From Flavobacteriaceae bacterium (GTDB lineage Bacteria; Bacteroidota; Bacteroidia; Flavobacteriales; Flavobacteriaceae): a DNA stretch of 5,954 nucleotides. The notes below the pieces were generated by a model that was not told the DNA's origin, did no database searches, and saw only the letters and a program-made list of their open reading frames with translations. Positions 1-5,954 of the stretch are shown one piece after another. The translations under genes were made by a program, and so were the position numbers. The stretch lies in the NCBI GenBank assembly GCA_013042255.1, contig JABDQK010000192.1, positions 1 through 5,954 on the forward strand, read 5' to 3'. Every line of letters begins with the position of its first letter. The stretch's first letter is position 1.

Positions 1-2228
1 TCAATCTTGAATACGAGGAATTTCTAAAACAATTTGGAGAGGAAGGCAACGCCATTGTCCTCGCCATCAGAGATTCCAACCTTTTTACTCCTGAAAATTT
101 TAATCGCTGGAATGTCTTAAGCAAACAACTTGCTGCTTTCCCTGAAGTAGAATTCGTTATCTCTACCGACAATTTACAGGAACTGGTTAAGGACAATGAA
201 AGTCAGGAGTTTGTATTAACTCCATTTCTCAAGGAAGAGCCTAAAGACCAGCAGACTATTGATAGTTTAAAACAGCACTTGTTTAACAATCTTCCTTTTT
301 ACGATAAATTGTTGTTCAATAAGGAGAGTGAAACCATCAGAACCATTGCCTACCTCGACAAGGATATTGTGAACACTTCGGTCAGGAAGGATTTTATCCT
401 CAACGATTTTACCACGCTGGTTTACAATTTCGAGATGGAAACGGGCTTAGACGTACGGGTTTCCGGCATGCCCTATATCCGTACGATGAATGCCCAGAAC
501 ATCATCGATGAGATAGGGATGTTTATCACCGCAGCTCTGATAGTCACATCTCTGATTTTCTTTTTCTTTTTCAGGAGTTTCCGTGCCACATTAATTTCCA
601 TGTGTGTGGTGATCATTGGGGTGATGTGGGCGTTTGGTATACTTGGCTTACTGCAATATGAAATTACGGTACTAACAGCTCTGATCCCGCCTTTAATTAT
701 TGTAATTGGAATCCCCAATTGTATCTTCCTGATCAACAAATACCAGCAGGAAGTTAAAAAACACGGTAACCAGGCGCTCTCTCTACAAAGAGTAATTTCC
801 AAGATCGGGAATGCTACCCTGATGACCAATATCACAACGGCTTCCGGTTTTGCCACCTTTATCATAACTGATAGTAAACTCCTGACCGAGTTTGGTATCG
901 TGGCCTCCATTAATATCATCTGTATTTTTATCCTCTCTTTGCTAATCATTCCTATCATATATAGTTTTATGGCCCTTCCTAAAACGAAGCATTTGAAACA
1001 TCTCAACAAGCGATGGATCGATGCCTTTGTCAATTGGATGGAGCGCATTGTTCGGGAAAGAAGAATAGGTGTATATGTGGTTTCTGTGCTATTGCTTGTT
1101 ACAAGTATCATTGGTATTTATCAGATCCGGATTTCGGGCAGCCCTATAGAGGATATGCCGAAAAGCAAGCAGTTTTACAAAGACATCAGGTTTTTTGAAG
1201 AAGAGTTCGACGGCATTATGCCCGTCGAGATTGTGATCGATACCGATAGGAAGAATGGGGTTCTAAGGCCGGTAAACCTCCGAAAGATGGATGAGCTCGG
1301 GGAAAGGATCAGGGAGTTTCCTGAATTGTCAAATCCCACTTCCATTGTTGAACTGGTTAAATATTCCAAACAAGCCTTTTACAATGGGATTCCAAAGTAC
1401 TATCAGTTGCCCACTTCTCAGGAGAATACTTTTATCATGGAAGTAGCCAGGAAGTCGGAAGGCAATGGCAATTTGTTGAAGAATTTCGTCGACAGTACCG
1501 GGCAGGTTGCCAGGATTACTACATTTATTAAAGATGTAAAGACGGAAAGAATGGAAGAGATTGAAGCCAGATTACTGGAAAATCTCAAAAAGATCTTTCC
1601 CGAAGAGCGATATAAAACATCAATGACAGGAAAGGCGCTACTGTTTCTAAAGGGAACAAAATACCTGGTAAAAAACCTGATATTGTCCCTCACCCTTGCC
1701 ATTGGCCTTATAGCTCTTTTTATGGCCTATTTGTTCCGTTCGTTCAGGATGATTGTGATCTCGCTGATCCCTAACCTACTTCCCCTTGTAATTACTGCCG
1801 GGGTGATGGGGTTTGTAGGGGTACCCATTAAGCCATCTACTATCCTTGTCTTTAGTATTGCATTTGGGATATCTGTGGATGACACTATACATTTTCTGGC
1901 AAAGTACCGACAGGAATTAACAGCCAACCAATGGAGAATTCAAAAATCTGTCTATGCCGCCCTCAGAGAAACCGGGGTTAGTATGTTCTACACCTCAATT
2001 GTACTATTCTTTGGATTCTCTGTCTTCGTACTCTCCAGCTTTGGCGGGACCGTTGCCCTGGGCGCTCTCGTTTCAGCCACCCTGCTTTTTGCCATGCTGG
2101 CCAATCTTATCCTCCTACCCTCTTTATTACTTTCTCTTGAACGCAGCATTGCCAACAAAGAGGTATTGAAAAAACCACAGATTGATATCCTTCCCAAAGA
2201 TGAATTGCCGGAGAGCGAAAGCATATAG
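1..2228 (+). CDS. MMPL/RND-superfamily transporter permease, 5'-truncated by the window edge
   Basis: The reading frame is open from position 3 with no stop, so the gene begins before the window; a TTG at 279 is internal and not the start. About 741 residues are visible, and the missing part should be roughly the first membrane helix. The order is typical of RND exporters: periplasmic domain (residues 1 to ~168), a helix bundle (~173-323, including a five-Phe run ahead of RSFRATLIS), another helix (~355-373), a second periplasmic domain (~374-555), and a second bundle (~556-710) with the repeated RSFRMIVIS loop. The second bundle has the family's proton-relay motif GISVDDTIHFL (nt 1866-1898). 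The equivalent place in the first bundle reads GIPNCIFLINKY (nt 708-743), without acidic residues. The family uses proton-motive force to move hydrophobic or lipid-like molecules across the inner membrane; the substrate here is unknown. No membrane-fusion or outer-membrane partner gene is visible, although upstream genes are cut off. The family assignment is secure; the substrate and any drug-efflux role are not. Confidence 0.9.
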   Translation, partial: NLEYEEFLKQFGEEGNAIVLAIRDSNLFTPENFNRWNVLSKQLAAFPEVEFVISTDNLQELVKDNESQEFVLTPFLKEEPKDQQTIDSLKQHLFNNLPFYDKLLFNKESETIRTIAYLDKDIVNTSVRKDFILNDFTTLVYNFEMETGLDVRVSGMPYIRTMNAQNIIDEIGMFITAALIVTSLIFFFFFRSFRATLISMCVVIIGVMWAFGILGLLQYEITVLTALIPPLIIVIGIPNCIFLINKYQQEVKKHGNQALSLQRVISKIGNATLMTNITTASGFATFIITDSKLLTEFGIVASINIICIFILSLLIIPIIYSFMALPKTKHLKHLNKRWIDAFVNWMERIVRERRIGVYVVSVLLLVTSIIGIYQIRISGSPIEDMPKSKQFYKDIRFFEEEFDGIMPVEIVIDTDRKNGVLRPVNLRKMDELGERIREFPELSNPTSIVELVKYSKQAFYNGIPKYYQLPTSQENTFIMEVARKSEGNGNLLKNFVDSTGQVARITTFIKDVKTERMEEIEARLLENLKKIFPEERYKTSMTGKALLFLKGTKYLVKNLILSLTLAIGLIALFMAYLFRSFRMIVISLIPNLLPLVITAGVMGFVGVPIKPSTILVFSIAFGISVDDTIHFLAKYRQELTANQWRIQKSVYAALRETGVSMFYTSIVLFFGFSVFVLSSFGGTVALGALVSATLLFAMLANLILLPSLLLSLERSIANKEVLKKPQIDILPKDELPESESI

Positions 2229-2291
2229 GTTTAACAGCGGAGCTGGCAAATAATAGCGAATGTTCAGGGTATATAGTTTTCGCCAAAGGAT

Positions 2292-2299
2292 TATCTTTG
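2292..2299 (+). promoter_or_regulatory. Putative Bacteroidota primary-sigma -7 box for asnS
   Basis: TATCTTTG matches the Bacteroidota -7 consensus TAnnTTTG exactly and lies 31 bases before the asnS ATG, so transcription would begin near 2304-2307 with a leader of about 25 bases. It sits in the only sizeable non-coding gap of the window (2229-2330). I do not see a clear TTTG -33 element at the expected 19-21 base spacing, so the promoter may be moderate in strength. The presence of this box suggests asnS is transcribed independently of the exporter gene. Confidence 0.6.
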
Positions 2300-2330
2300 C
2301 GTCGCTAATCGGAAATAGAATTACCTGGTA

Positions 2331-3758
2331 ATGAAGCATATCAAAGAGCTGTTAAAAGAATCCCCTGAGGAACAAATTGTTGAAGTCAATGGTTGGGTCA
2401 AAACCTTTAGAAGTAATCGATTTATCGCTTTGAATGATGGGTCGACACTACACAATATTCAGTGCGTAGTTGATTTTGAAAATTTTGACGAGGCCTTGTT
2501 AAAACAAGTTGCTACGGGAGCAGCTTTGAAGGTGAAAGGGAAGTTGGTTGCCAGTCAGGGCAGAGGGCAGGCCGTGGAAATCCAGGTAAGTGAACTCCAT
2601 ATTCACGGAACGGCAGATGCCGAAACCTACCCAATTCAACCCAAGAAACACTCCATGGAGTTCCTCAGGGAGCAAGCTCATTTAAGAGTACGCACCAATA
2701 CCTTCGCGGCCATCATGAGAGTAAGGTCGGCTCTTTCGTTTGCCGTTCATCAGTATTTCAGGCAAAACGGGTTCTATTATATGCATGCGCCGATAATCAC
2801 CGGATCGGATGCCGAGGGCGCCGGAGAAATGTTCCGGGTTACGACCTTAGACCTTAAAAATCCCCCTCTTACTGAAGAAGGTGAGGTGGACTTTAAAGAA
2901 GACTTTTTTGGAAAAGAAACCAATCTTACGGTTTCTGGACAATTAGAGGCCGAAGCTTACGCCATGGGTCTGGGCAAGGTTTACACCTTTGGTCCTACCT
3001 TCAGGGCAGAGAATTCTAATACCTCCCGCCATCTTGCGGAATTCTGGATGATAGAACCTGAAATGGCCTTTTTCGATCTGAATGACAATATGGACCTTGC
3101 GGAAGATTTTATAAAAGAAGTACTTCGGTATATAGTTGAACATTGTGCTGAGGACCTCAACTTCCTCGAAAAGAGACTTCTCGATGAAGAAAAGACCAAG
3201 CCCCAGGCTGAACGCAGCGAACTTTCCCTGCTTGATAAGTTGAAATTTGTGATCGACAATCAGTTTGTCAGGATTACCTATACCGAAGCCATAGAAATCC
3301 TCAAGAACAGTAAACCCAACAAAAAGAAGAAATTCCAATATCTCATTGAGGAATGGGGAGCTGATCTTCAAAGTGAACACGAGAGATTCCTGGTCGAAAA
3401 GCACTTTAAGTGTCCGGTTATTCTCTACGATTACCCGGCTAAAATAAAGGCTTTTTATATGCGACTGAACGAGGATGGAAAAACTGTAAGGGCCATGGAC
3501 ATCTTATTTCCAGGGATCGGGGAGATCGTAGGGGGTTCTCAGAGAGAGGAGCGCTTAGATGTACTTTTAGAGAAAATTAAAACCCTTGGCATTGACGAGA
3601 AGGAACTCTGGTGGTATCTCGACCTTAGGAAATACGGTACAGCAGTGCATAGTGGATTTGGCCTTGGTTTTGAAAGGCTTGTTCAATTTGCCACCGGAAT
3701 GGGCAACATTCGGGATGTAATTCCGTTTCCTAGAACACCGCAGAATGCGGAGTTCTAA
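2331..3758 (+). CDS. asnS: Asparagine--tRNA ligase (AsnRS), class IIb
   Basis: This cytoplasmic enzyme activates asparagine with ATP and charges tRNA(Asn). The 475-residue product is complete and close to the ~466 of E. coli. An N-terminal OB-fold anticodon-binding domain (about 14-95, with VNGWVKTFRSNRFIALNDG) precedes the class II catalytic core. Motif 1 lies around 140-158, motif 2 around 223-244 (TFRAENSNTSRHLAEFWM), and motif 3 at 442-450 (GFGLGFERL, with Arg449). The stretches IKAFYMRLNEDGKTV and PGIGEIVGGSQREERLDVL, and the PRTPQNAEF end, are diagnostic of AsnRS rather than AspRS. By recalled comparison with E. coli, there are small insertions around 280-300 and 328-336 (lysine-rich, NKKKK). 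The ATG follows a -7 promoter box at a sensible distance and begins just before the OB fold; no strong Shine-Dalgarno is present, as is usual in this phylum. A hairpin covers the final codons. Confidence 0.97.
   Translation: MKHIKELLKESPEEQIVEVNGWVKTFRSNRFIALNDGSTLHNIQCVVDFENFDEALLKQVATGAALKVKGKLVASQGRGQAVEIQVSELHIHGTADAETYPIQPKKHSMEFLREQAHLRVRTNTFAAIMRVRSALSFAVHQYFRQNGFYYMHAPIITGSDAEGAGEMFRVTTLDLKNPPLTEEGEVDFKEDFFGKETNLTVSGQLEAEAYAMGLGKVYTFGPTFRAENSNTSRHLAEFWMIEPEMAFFDLNDNMDLAEDFIKEVLRYIVEHCAEDLNFLEKRLLDEEKTKPQAERSELSLLDKLKFVIDNQFVRITYTEAIEILKNSKPNKKKKFQYLIEEWGADLQSEHERFLVEKHFKCPVILYDYPAKIKAFYMRLNEDGKTVRAMDILFPGIGEIVGGSQREERLDVLLEKIKTLGIDEKELWWYLDLRKYGTAVHSGFGLGFERLVQFATGMGNIRDVIPFPRTPQNAEF
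3731..3757 (+). other. Inverted repeat (RNA hairpin candidate) over the asnS stop codon
   Basis: TAGAAC (3731-3736) pairs with GTTCTA (3752-3757), and CCGC (3738-3741) pairs with GCGG (3747-3750). A single A/A mismatch separates the two stem parts and the loop is AGAAT. CC at 3729-3730 could extend the stem to GG at 3760-3761 across a two-base bulge. No T-run follows directly, so it is not a textbook intrinsic terminator. It could cause partial termination, stabilise the asnS 3' end, or be a by-product of the conserved PRTPQNAEF coding sequence. Confidence 0.45.
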
Positions 3759-3770
3759 AGGTAAATTCGT

Positions 3771-3778
3771 TACTTTTA
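3771..3778 (+). promoter_or_regulatory. Weak -7-like box before rpoN
   Basis: TACTTTTA matches seven of eight positions of the Bacteroidota TAnnTTTG -7 consensus and ends 24 bases before the preferred rpoN ATG at 3803. This would give a short leader. A second seven-of-eight match, GAATTTTG (3787-3794), lies too close to the ATG unless the message is nearly leaderless. I find no convincing -33 element; the region upstream is the end of asnS. With only 44 bases between asnS and rpoN, read-through from asnS is the alternative. Confidence 0.35.
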
Positions 3779-3802
3779 TGTAATGAGAATTTTGTGCCCC
3801 CA

Positions 3803-5260
3803 ATGCTAAAGCAACACTTACAATTCAAACTTTCGCAAAAGCTATCTCCTCAGCAGATTCAGCTGATGAAGCTTATCCAATTGCCTACCCAGGCATTTGA
3901 ACAAAGGCTGAAACAGGAATTAGAGGAAAATCCGGCACTGGAATCGGGGAAAGAGGAGTCGAGTACATACGAAGACGAGTTTGAAGAGGCTTACGATGGG
4001 GAAAATGACAATGACACTATCAATACTGATGATATCAATATTGATGACTATCTGAGCGATGATGAGATTCCCGAATACCGCACAAGAACCAGCAATTACA
4101 GTGCTGATGAAGAAGAGAAATCCGTGCCATATGCCGCCGGCATCTCTTTCAACCAATACCTGATCAATCAGCTTAATACTTTTTACTTAAGTGATGAAGA
4201 ATGGTCCATAGCCGAGTTCTTGGTAGGAAGTGTAGATGAAAGCGGATATATCAGGCGTCCTGTGAGTGATATTATGGACGACCTTGCTTTTACGCAGAAT
4301 ATATACACCGATGAGCAGACCATTGAAAAAGTACTGAAGATTGTGCAGGAACTCGATCCACCCGGCGTGGCTGCCCGTTCTTTGGACGAATGCCTGCTCA
4401 TTCAATTGAGAAGAAAAGAACCAAGTCCGGCTATAGACTTGGCCATTCTTATTCTCGAAAAATCCTTTGATCATTTTACCAAAAAGCACTACAAAAAGCT
4501 CCTGCAGAAGCACAACATTTCAGAAGAAGACCTGAGAGAAGCCATATCGGAAATTGAAAAACTCAATCCCAAACCCGGAGGTTCTTATTCGGGAAATAAC
4601 AGAATCATTGAGCATATCGTTCCGGATTTCTCCATACGTATAGTCGAAGGGGAACTCGAGTTGAGCCTTAACAGCAGGAATGCCCCGGAACTTCATGTTT
4701 CCAAAGAATACAGCAATATGCTGGCGGGTTATAAGAGTGCTAAAAAGCGTTCTAAGTCGCAAAAGGACGCCGTTCTTTTTATCAAACAAAAACTAGATGC
4801 GGCCAAGTGGTTTATCGATGCTATAAGACAGCGACAACAAACGCTTTTTATAACCATGAACGCCATTATGGAGTACCAGAGGGAATATTTTTTGACGGGG
4901 GACGAGCGAAGGCTACGCCCGATGATCCTGAAGGATATTGCCGATACTATCGACATGGATGTATCAACTGTATCGAGGGTGGCAAATAGCAAATATGTTG
5001 ACACGCCTTATGGCACCAAGCTCATCAAAGAGTTCTTTTCCGAGTCTATGAAGAATGTGCAGGGGGAAGATGTCTCAACCAGGGAAATAAAAAAGATTCT
5101 GGAAACAGTGATCAGGGATGAGTCGAAACGCAAACCCCTTACTGATGACAAACTGGCTAAAATGCTCAAGGAAAAGGGCTATCCTATCGCCAGGCGGACA
5201 GTAGCGAAATACAGGGAACAGCTGGGAATTCCGGTTGCCCGATTAAGAAAAGAGATCTGA
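3803..5260 (+). CDS. rpoN: RNA polymerase sigma-54 factor RpoN
   Basis: This alternative sigma factor directs RNA polymerase to -24/-12 (GG/GC) promoters and needs an ATP-driven enhancer-binding activator to open them. The product is 485 residues from the ATG at 3803; a GTG at 3794 in the same frame would add Met-Pro-Pro, but the family begins MLKQHLQFKLSQKL, so I prefer the ATG. Region I is glutamine/leucine-rich (about 1-47: LSPQQIQLMKLIQLP then LEENPALE) and contacts the activator. Region II is a very acidic linker (about 48-107). The core-binding domain follows (from about 114, with ISFNQYLINQL, DPPGVAARSLDECL at 185-198 and LNPKPGGSYS at 254-263). The DNA-binding helix-turn-helix lies at about 374-404 (DIADTIDMDVSTVSRV), and the invariant RpoN box ARRTVAKYRE at 463-472 (nt 5189-5218) recognises the -24 element. 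All regions are present, so it should be functional. Its stop overlaps the next start by one base. No activator gene is visible in the window. Confidence 0.97.
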   Translation: MLKQHLQFKLSQKLSPQQIQLMKLIQLPTQAFEQRLKQELEENPALESGKEESSTYEDEFEEAYDGENDNDTINTDDINIDDYLSDDEIPEYRTRTSNYSADEEEKSVPYAAGISFNQYLINQLNTFYLSDEEWSIAEFLVGSVDESGYIRRPVSDIMDDLAFTQNIYTDEQTIEKVLKIVQELDPPGVAARSLDECLLIQLRRKEPSPAIDLAILILEKSFDHFTKKHYKKLLQKHNISEEDLREAISEIEKLNPKPGGSYSGNNRIIEHIVPDFSIRIVEGELELSLNSRNAPELHVSKEYSNMLAGYKSAKKRSKSQKDAVLFIKQKLDAAKWFIDAIRQRQQTLFITMNAIMEYQREYFLTGDERRLRPMILKDIADTIDMDVSTVSRVANSKYVDTPYGTKLIKEFFSESMKNVQGEDVSTREIKKILETVIRDESKRKPLTDDKLAKMLKEKGYPIARRTVAKYREQLGIPVARLRKEI

Positions 5261-5865
5261 TGCGATTGCTCTCCCAATTGGTGTCTTATATCTTCCATCC
5301 TATTTTTGTCCCCCTCGCAGGTACTATATCCTATTTTCTGATAACGCCCAAGTACACTACTCTGGAGATGAGAAGTGGGAATATTCTGCCCATCTTTATC
5401 CTGACAATTATAATTCCCATTCTTTGTTTTTTTATCCTGAAAAATCTCGGGATCGTCAAGACGATTTTCCTTACGCGAGCTGAGGAACGTAAATACCCAT
5501 TGATGATCAGCCTGATCCTCTTGCTGATGATCCTCCTCAAGGTGATCCCGGACCATTATACCCAAGAGCTGTACTTTTTCTTTTTAGGTCTTATCGCTGC
5601 AACCAGTACCAGCCTTTTATTGTTACTAATCCCGTTTAAAACCAGTCTCCATATGATGGGCGTGGGAAGCATTCTTATGTTCCTGATTGCTTTAAGCATA
5701 CATTTTGAGCGAAATATTGTGGTAGCCATAAGTCTTATGTTCTTTGCCTCCGGCCTGGTGGCCTCTTCCAGGCTTTTCCTCAAAGCACATAACCGCACAG
5801 AGCTCTTAATTGGCTTTATGGTAGGTGTGGTTTCCCAGCTGCTTACCCTGAAATTCTGGCTGTAA
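5260..5865 (+). CDS. Polytopic inner-membrane protein with PAP2-like signature
   Basis: This 201-residue protein is complete and almost entirely hydrophobic, with about six predicted membrane helices (roughly 8-28, 42-60, 81-96, 104-124, 134-148, 152-168, with a further hydrophobic stretch at 182-198). The order of conserved-looking polar motifs resembles the PAP2 phosphatase family (KX6RP, PSGH, SRX5HX3D). Here there is RAEERKYP (73-80, a poor motif 1), KTSLH (127-131, nt 5638-5652, for PSGH), and SRLFLKAHNRTE (170-181, nt 5767-5802), which fits SRX5HX3 with Glu instead of Asp. The spacings (about 47 and 38 residues) also fit. PAP2 enzymes remove phosphate from lipids such as undecaprenyl pyrophosphate or phosphatidate; activity here is inferred only and could be lost. 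The ATG at 5260 overlaps the rpoN TGA (TGATG), implying translational coupling. The N-terminus SYIFHPIFVPLAGT is not a cleavable signal. It may otherwise be an uncharacterised Bacteroidota membrane family. Confidence 0.75.
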   Translation: MRLLSQLVSYIFHPIFVPLAGTISYFLITPKYTTLEMRSGNILPIFILTIIIPILCFFILKNLGIVKTIFLTRAEERKYPLMISLILLLMILLKVIPDHYTQELYFFFLGLIAATSTSLLLLLIPFKTSLHMMGVGSILMFLIALSIHFERNIVVAISLMFFASGLVASSRLFLKAHNRTELLIGFMVGVVSQLLTLKFWL

Positions 5866-5884
5866 ATAAGGATATTTGACCTGG

Positions 5885-5954
5885 TCAGAGGATATAGAAA
5901 ATAAATCCGATCCTCAGCGGAGTAAAGGTCAGGTCCTCACCGGAATCAAGTTGC
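5885..5954 (-). CDS. 3' end of a convergent gene, possible outer-membrane beta-barrel protein
   Basis: On the minus strand one frame is open from the window edge to a TGA at 5885-5887, giving the last 22 residues QLDSGEDLTFTPLRIGFIFYIL. From about LTFTPLRIGFIFYIL, polar and hydrophobic residues tend to alternate, the stretch is rich in aromatics, and it stops abruptly, as in the closing strand of outer-membrane beta-barrels. The gene converges on the membrane-protein gene with 19 bases between the two stops. From memory, a porT-type gliding/type IX secretion protein gene can lie near rpoN in Flavobacteriaceae, which would suit this end, but 22 residues cannot establish that. The fragment could also be a chance open frame, though convergent close packing makes a gene end likely. 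Confidence 0.45.
   Translation of the reverse strand, partial: QLDSGEDLTFTPLRIGFIFYIL

Noticed and set aside
556..575. Pyrimidine-rich run of TTTTC units in the exporter gene that might allow slippage
   Set aside because: It encodes a run of Phe inside a membrane helix, the downstream frame continues normally, and no alternative frame product is evident.
473..1111. A 212-codon open frame on the minus strand inside the exporter gene
   Set aside because: It is fully antisense to a clear membrane protein, its product has no recognisable motif, and it mirrors the hydrophobic codons of the sense gene.
2235..2245. Short hairpin CAGC-GGA-GCTG after the exporter stop
   Set aside because: The stem has only four pairs with a three-base loop and no T-run follows, so it does not support a terminator call.
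2244..2257. Possible sigma-54 promoter (TGGCA then GC) upstream of asnS
   Set aside because: The GG and GC are separated by nine bases instead of the required ten, and the TTGC part of the -12 element is absent.
2943..3404. A 153-codon minus-strand open frame inside asnS
   Set aside because: It lies opposite the highly conserved motif 2 region of AsnRS and has no domain features of its own.
5877..5931. Nested inverted repeat (TGACCT/AGGTCA outside, GAGGAT/ATCCTC inside) between and within the convergent gene ends
   Set aside because: The arms are only six bases, the loop is 16 bases, the inner gaps are unequal and no T-run follows; a chance match is likely and it overlaps coding sequence.
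5911..5944. Imperfect direct repeat TCCTCAGCGGA / TCCTCACCGGA
   Set aside because: There are only two copies of 11 bases, spaced 23 bases start to start, inside a likely coding end; too little to call a repeat element.

Overview
The window looks like a chromosomal segment from a member of the Bacteroidota, most likely the family Flavobacteriaceae. Three things point that way: the protein sequences (the RpoN N-terminus, an asparaginyl-tRNA synthetase with a lysine-rich insertion, and a Bacteroidota-style MMPL/RND exporter), a TAnnTTTG-type -7 promoter element upstream of asnS, and the lack of strong Shine-Dalgarno sequences. The DNA is moderately AT-rich with even codon use. I see no mobile elements, no CRISPR array, no tRNA or rRNA, and no sign of recent transfer.

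Layout from left to right. Positions 1-2228 (+) hold the C-terminal ~741 residues of a large RND-superfamily (MMPL/SSD-type) membrane exporter whose start lies before the window. A ~100-base gap carries a good Bacteroidota promoter. Positions 2331-3758 (+) encode asparaginyl-tRNA synthetase (asnS). An imperfect hairpin covers the last codons and stop of asnS, and a weaker promoter-like element follows. Positions 3803-5260 (+) encode the sigma-54 factor RpoN. Its stop overlaps by one base the start of a 201-residue polytopic membrane protein (5260-5865, +), which carries a degenerate PAP2 lipid-phosphatase-like signature. After only 19 bases, the last 22 codons of a convergent gene on the minus strand (5885-5954) enter the window; its alternating polar/hydrophobic end resembles the last strand of an outer-membrane beta-barrel.

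The genes are mostly housekeeping: translation (AsnRS), transcription (sigma-54) and envelope functions (RND exporter, PAP2-like membrane protein, possible outer-membrane protein). The one tight coupling is rpoN with the membrane-protein gene. I found no clearly undescribed system. The items most worth a second look are the PAP2-like signature in the gene coupled to rpoN, the hairpin at the asnS/rpoN junction, and the asymmetric loss of acidic residues in the first half of the exporter.
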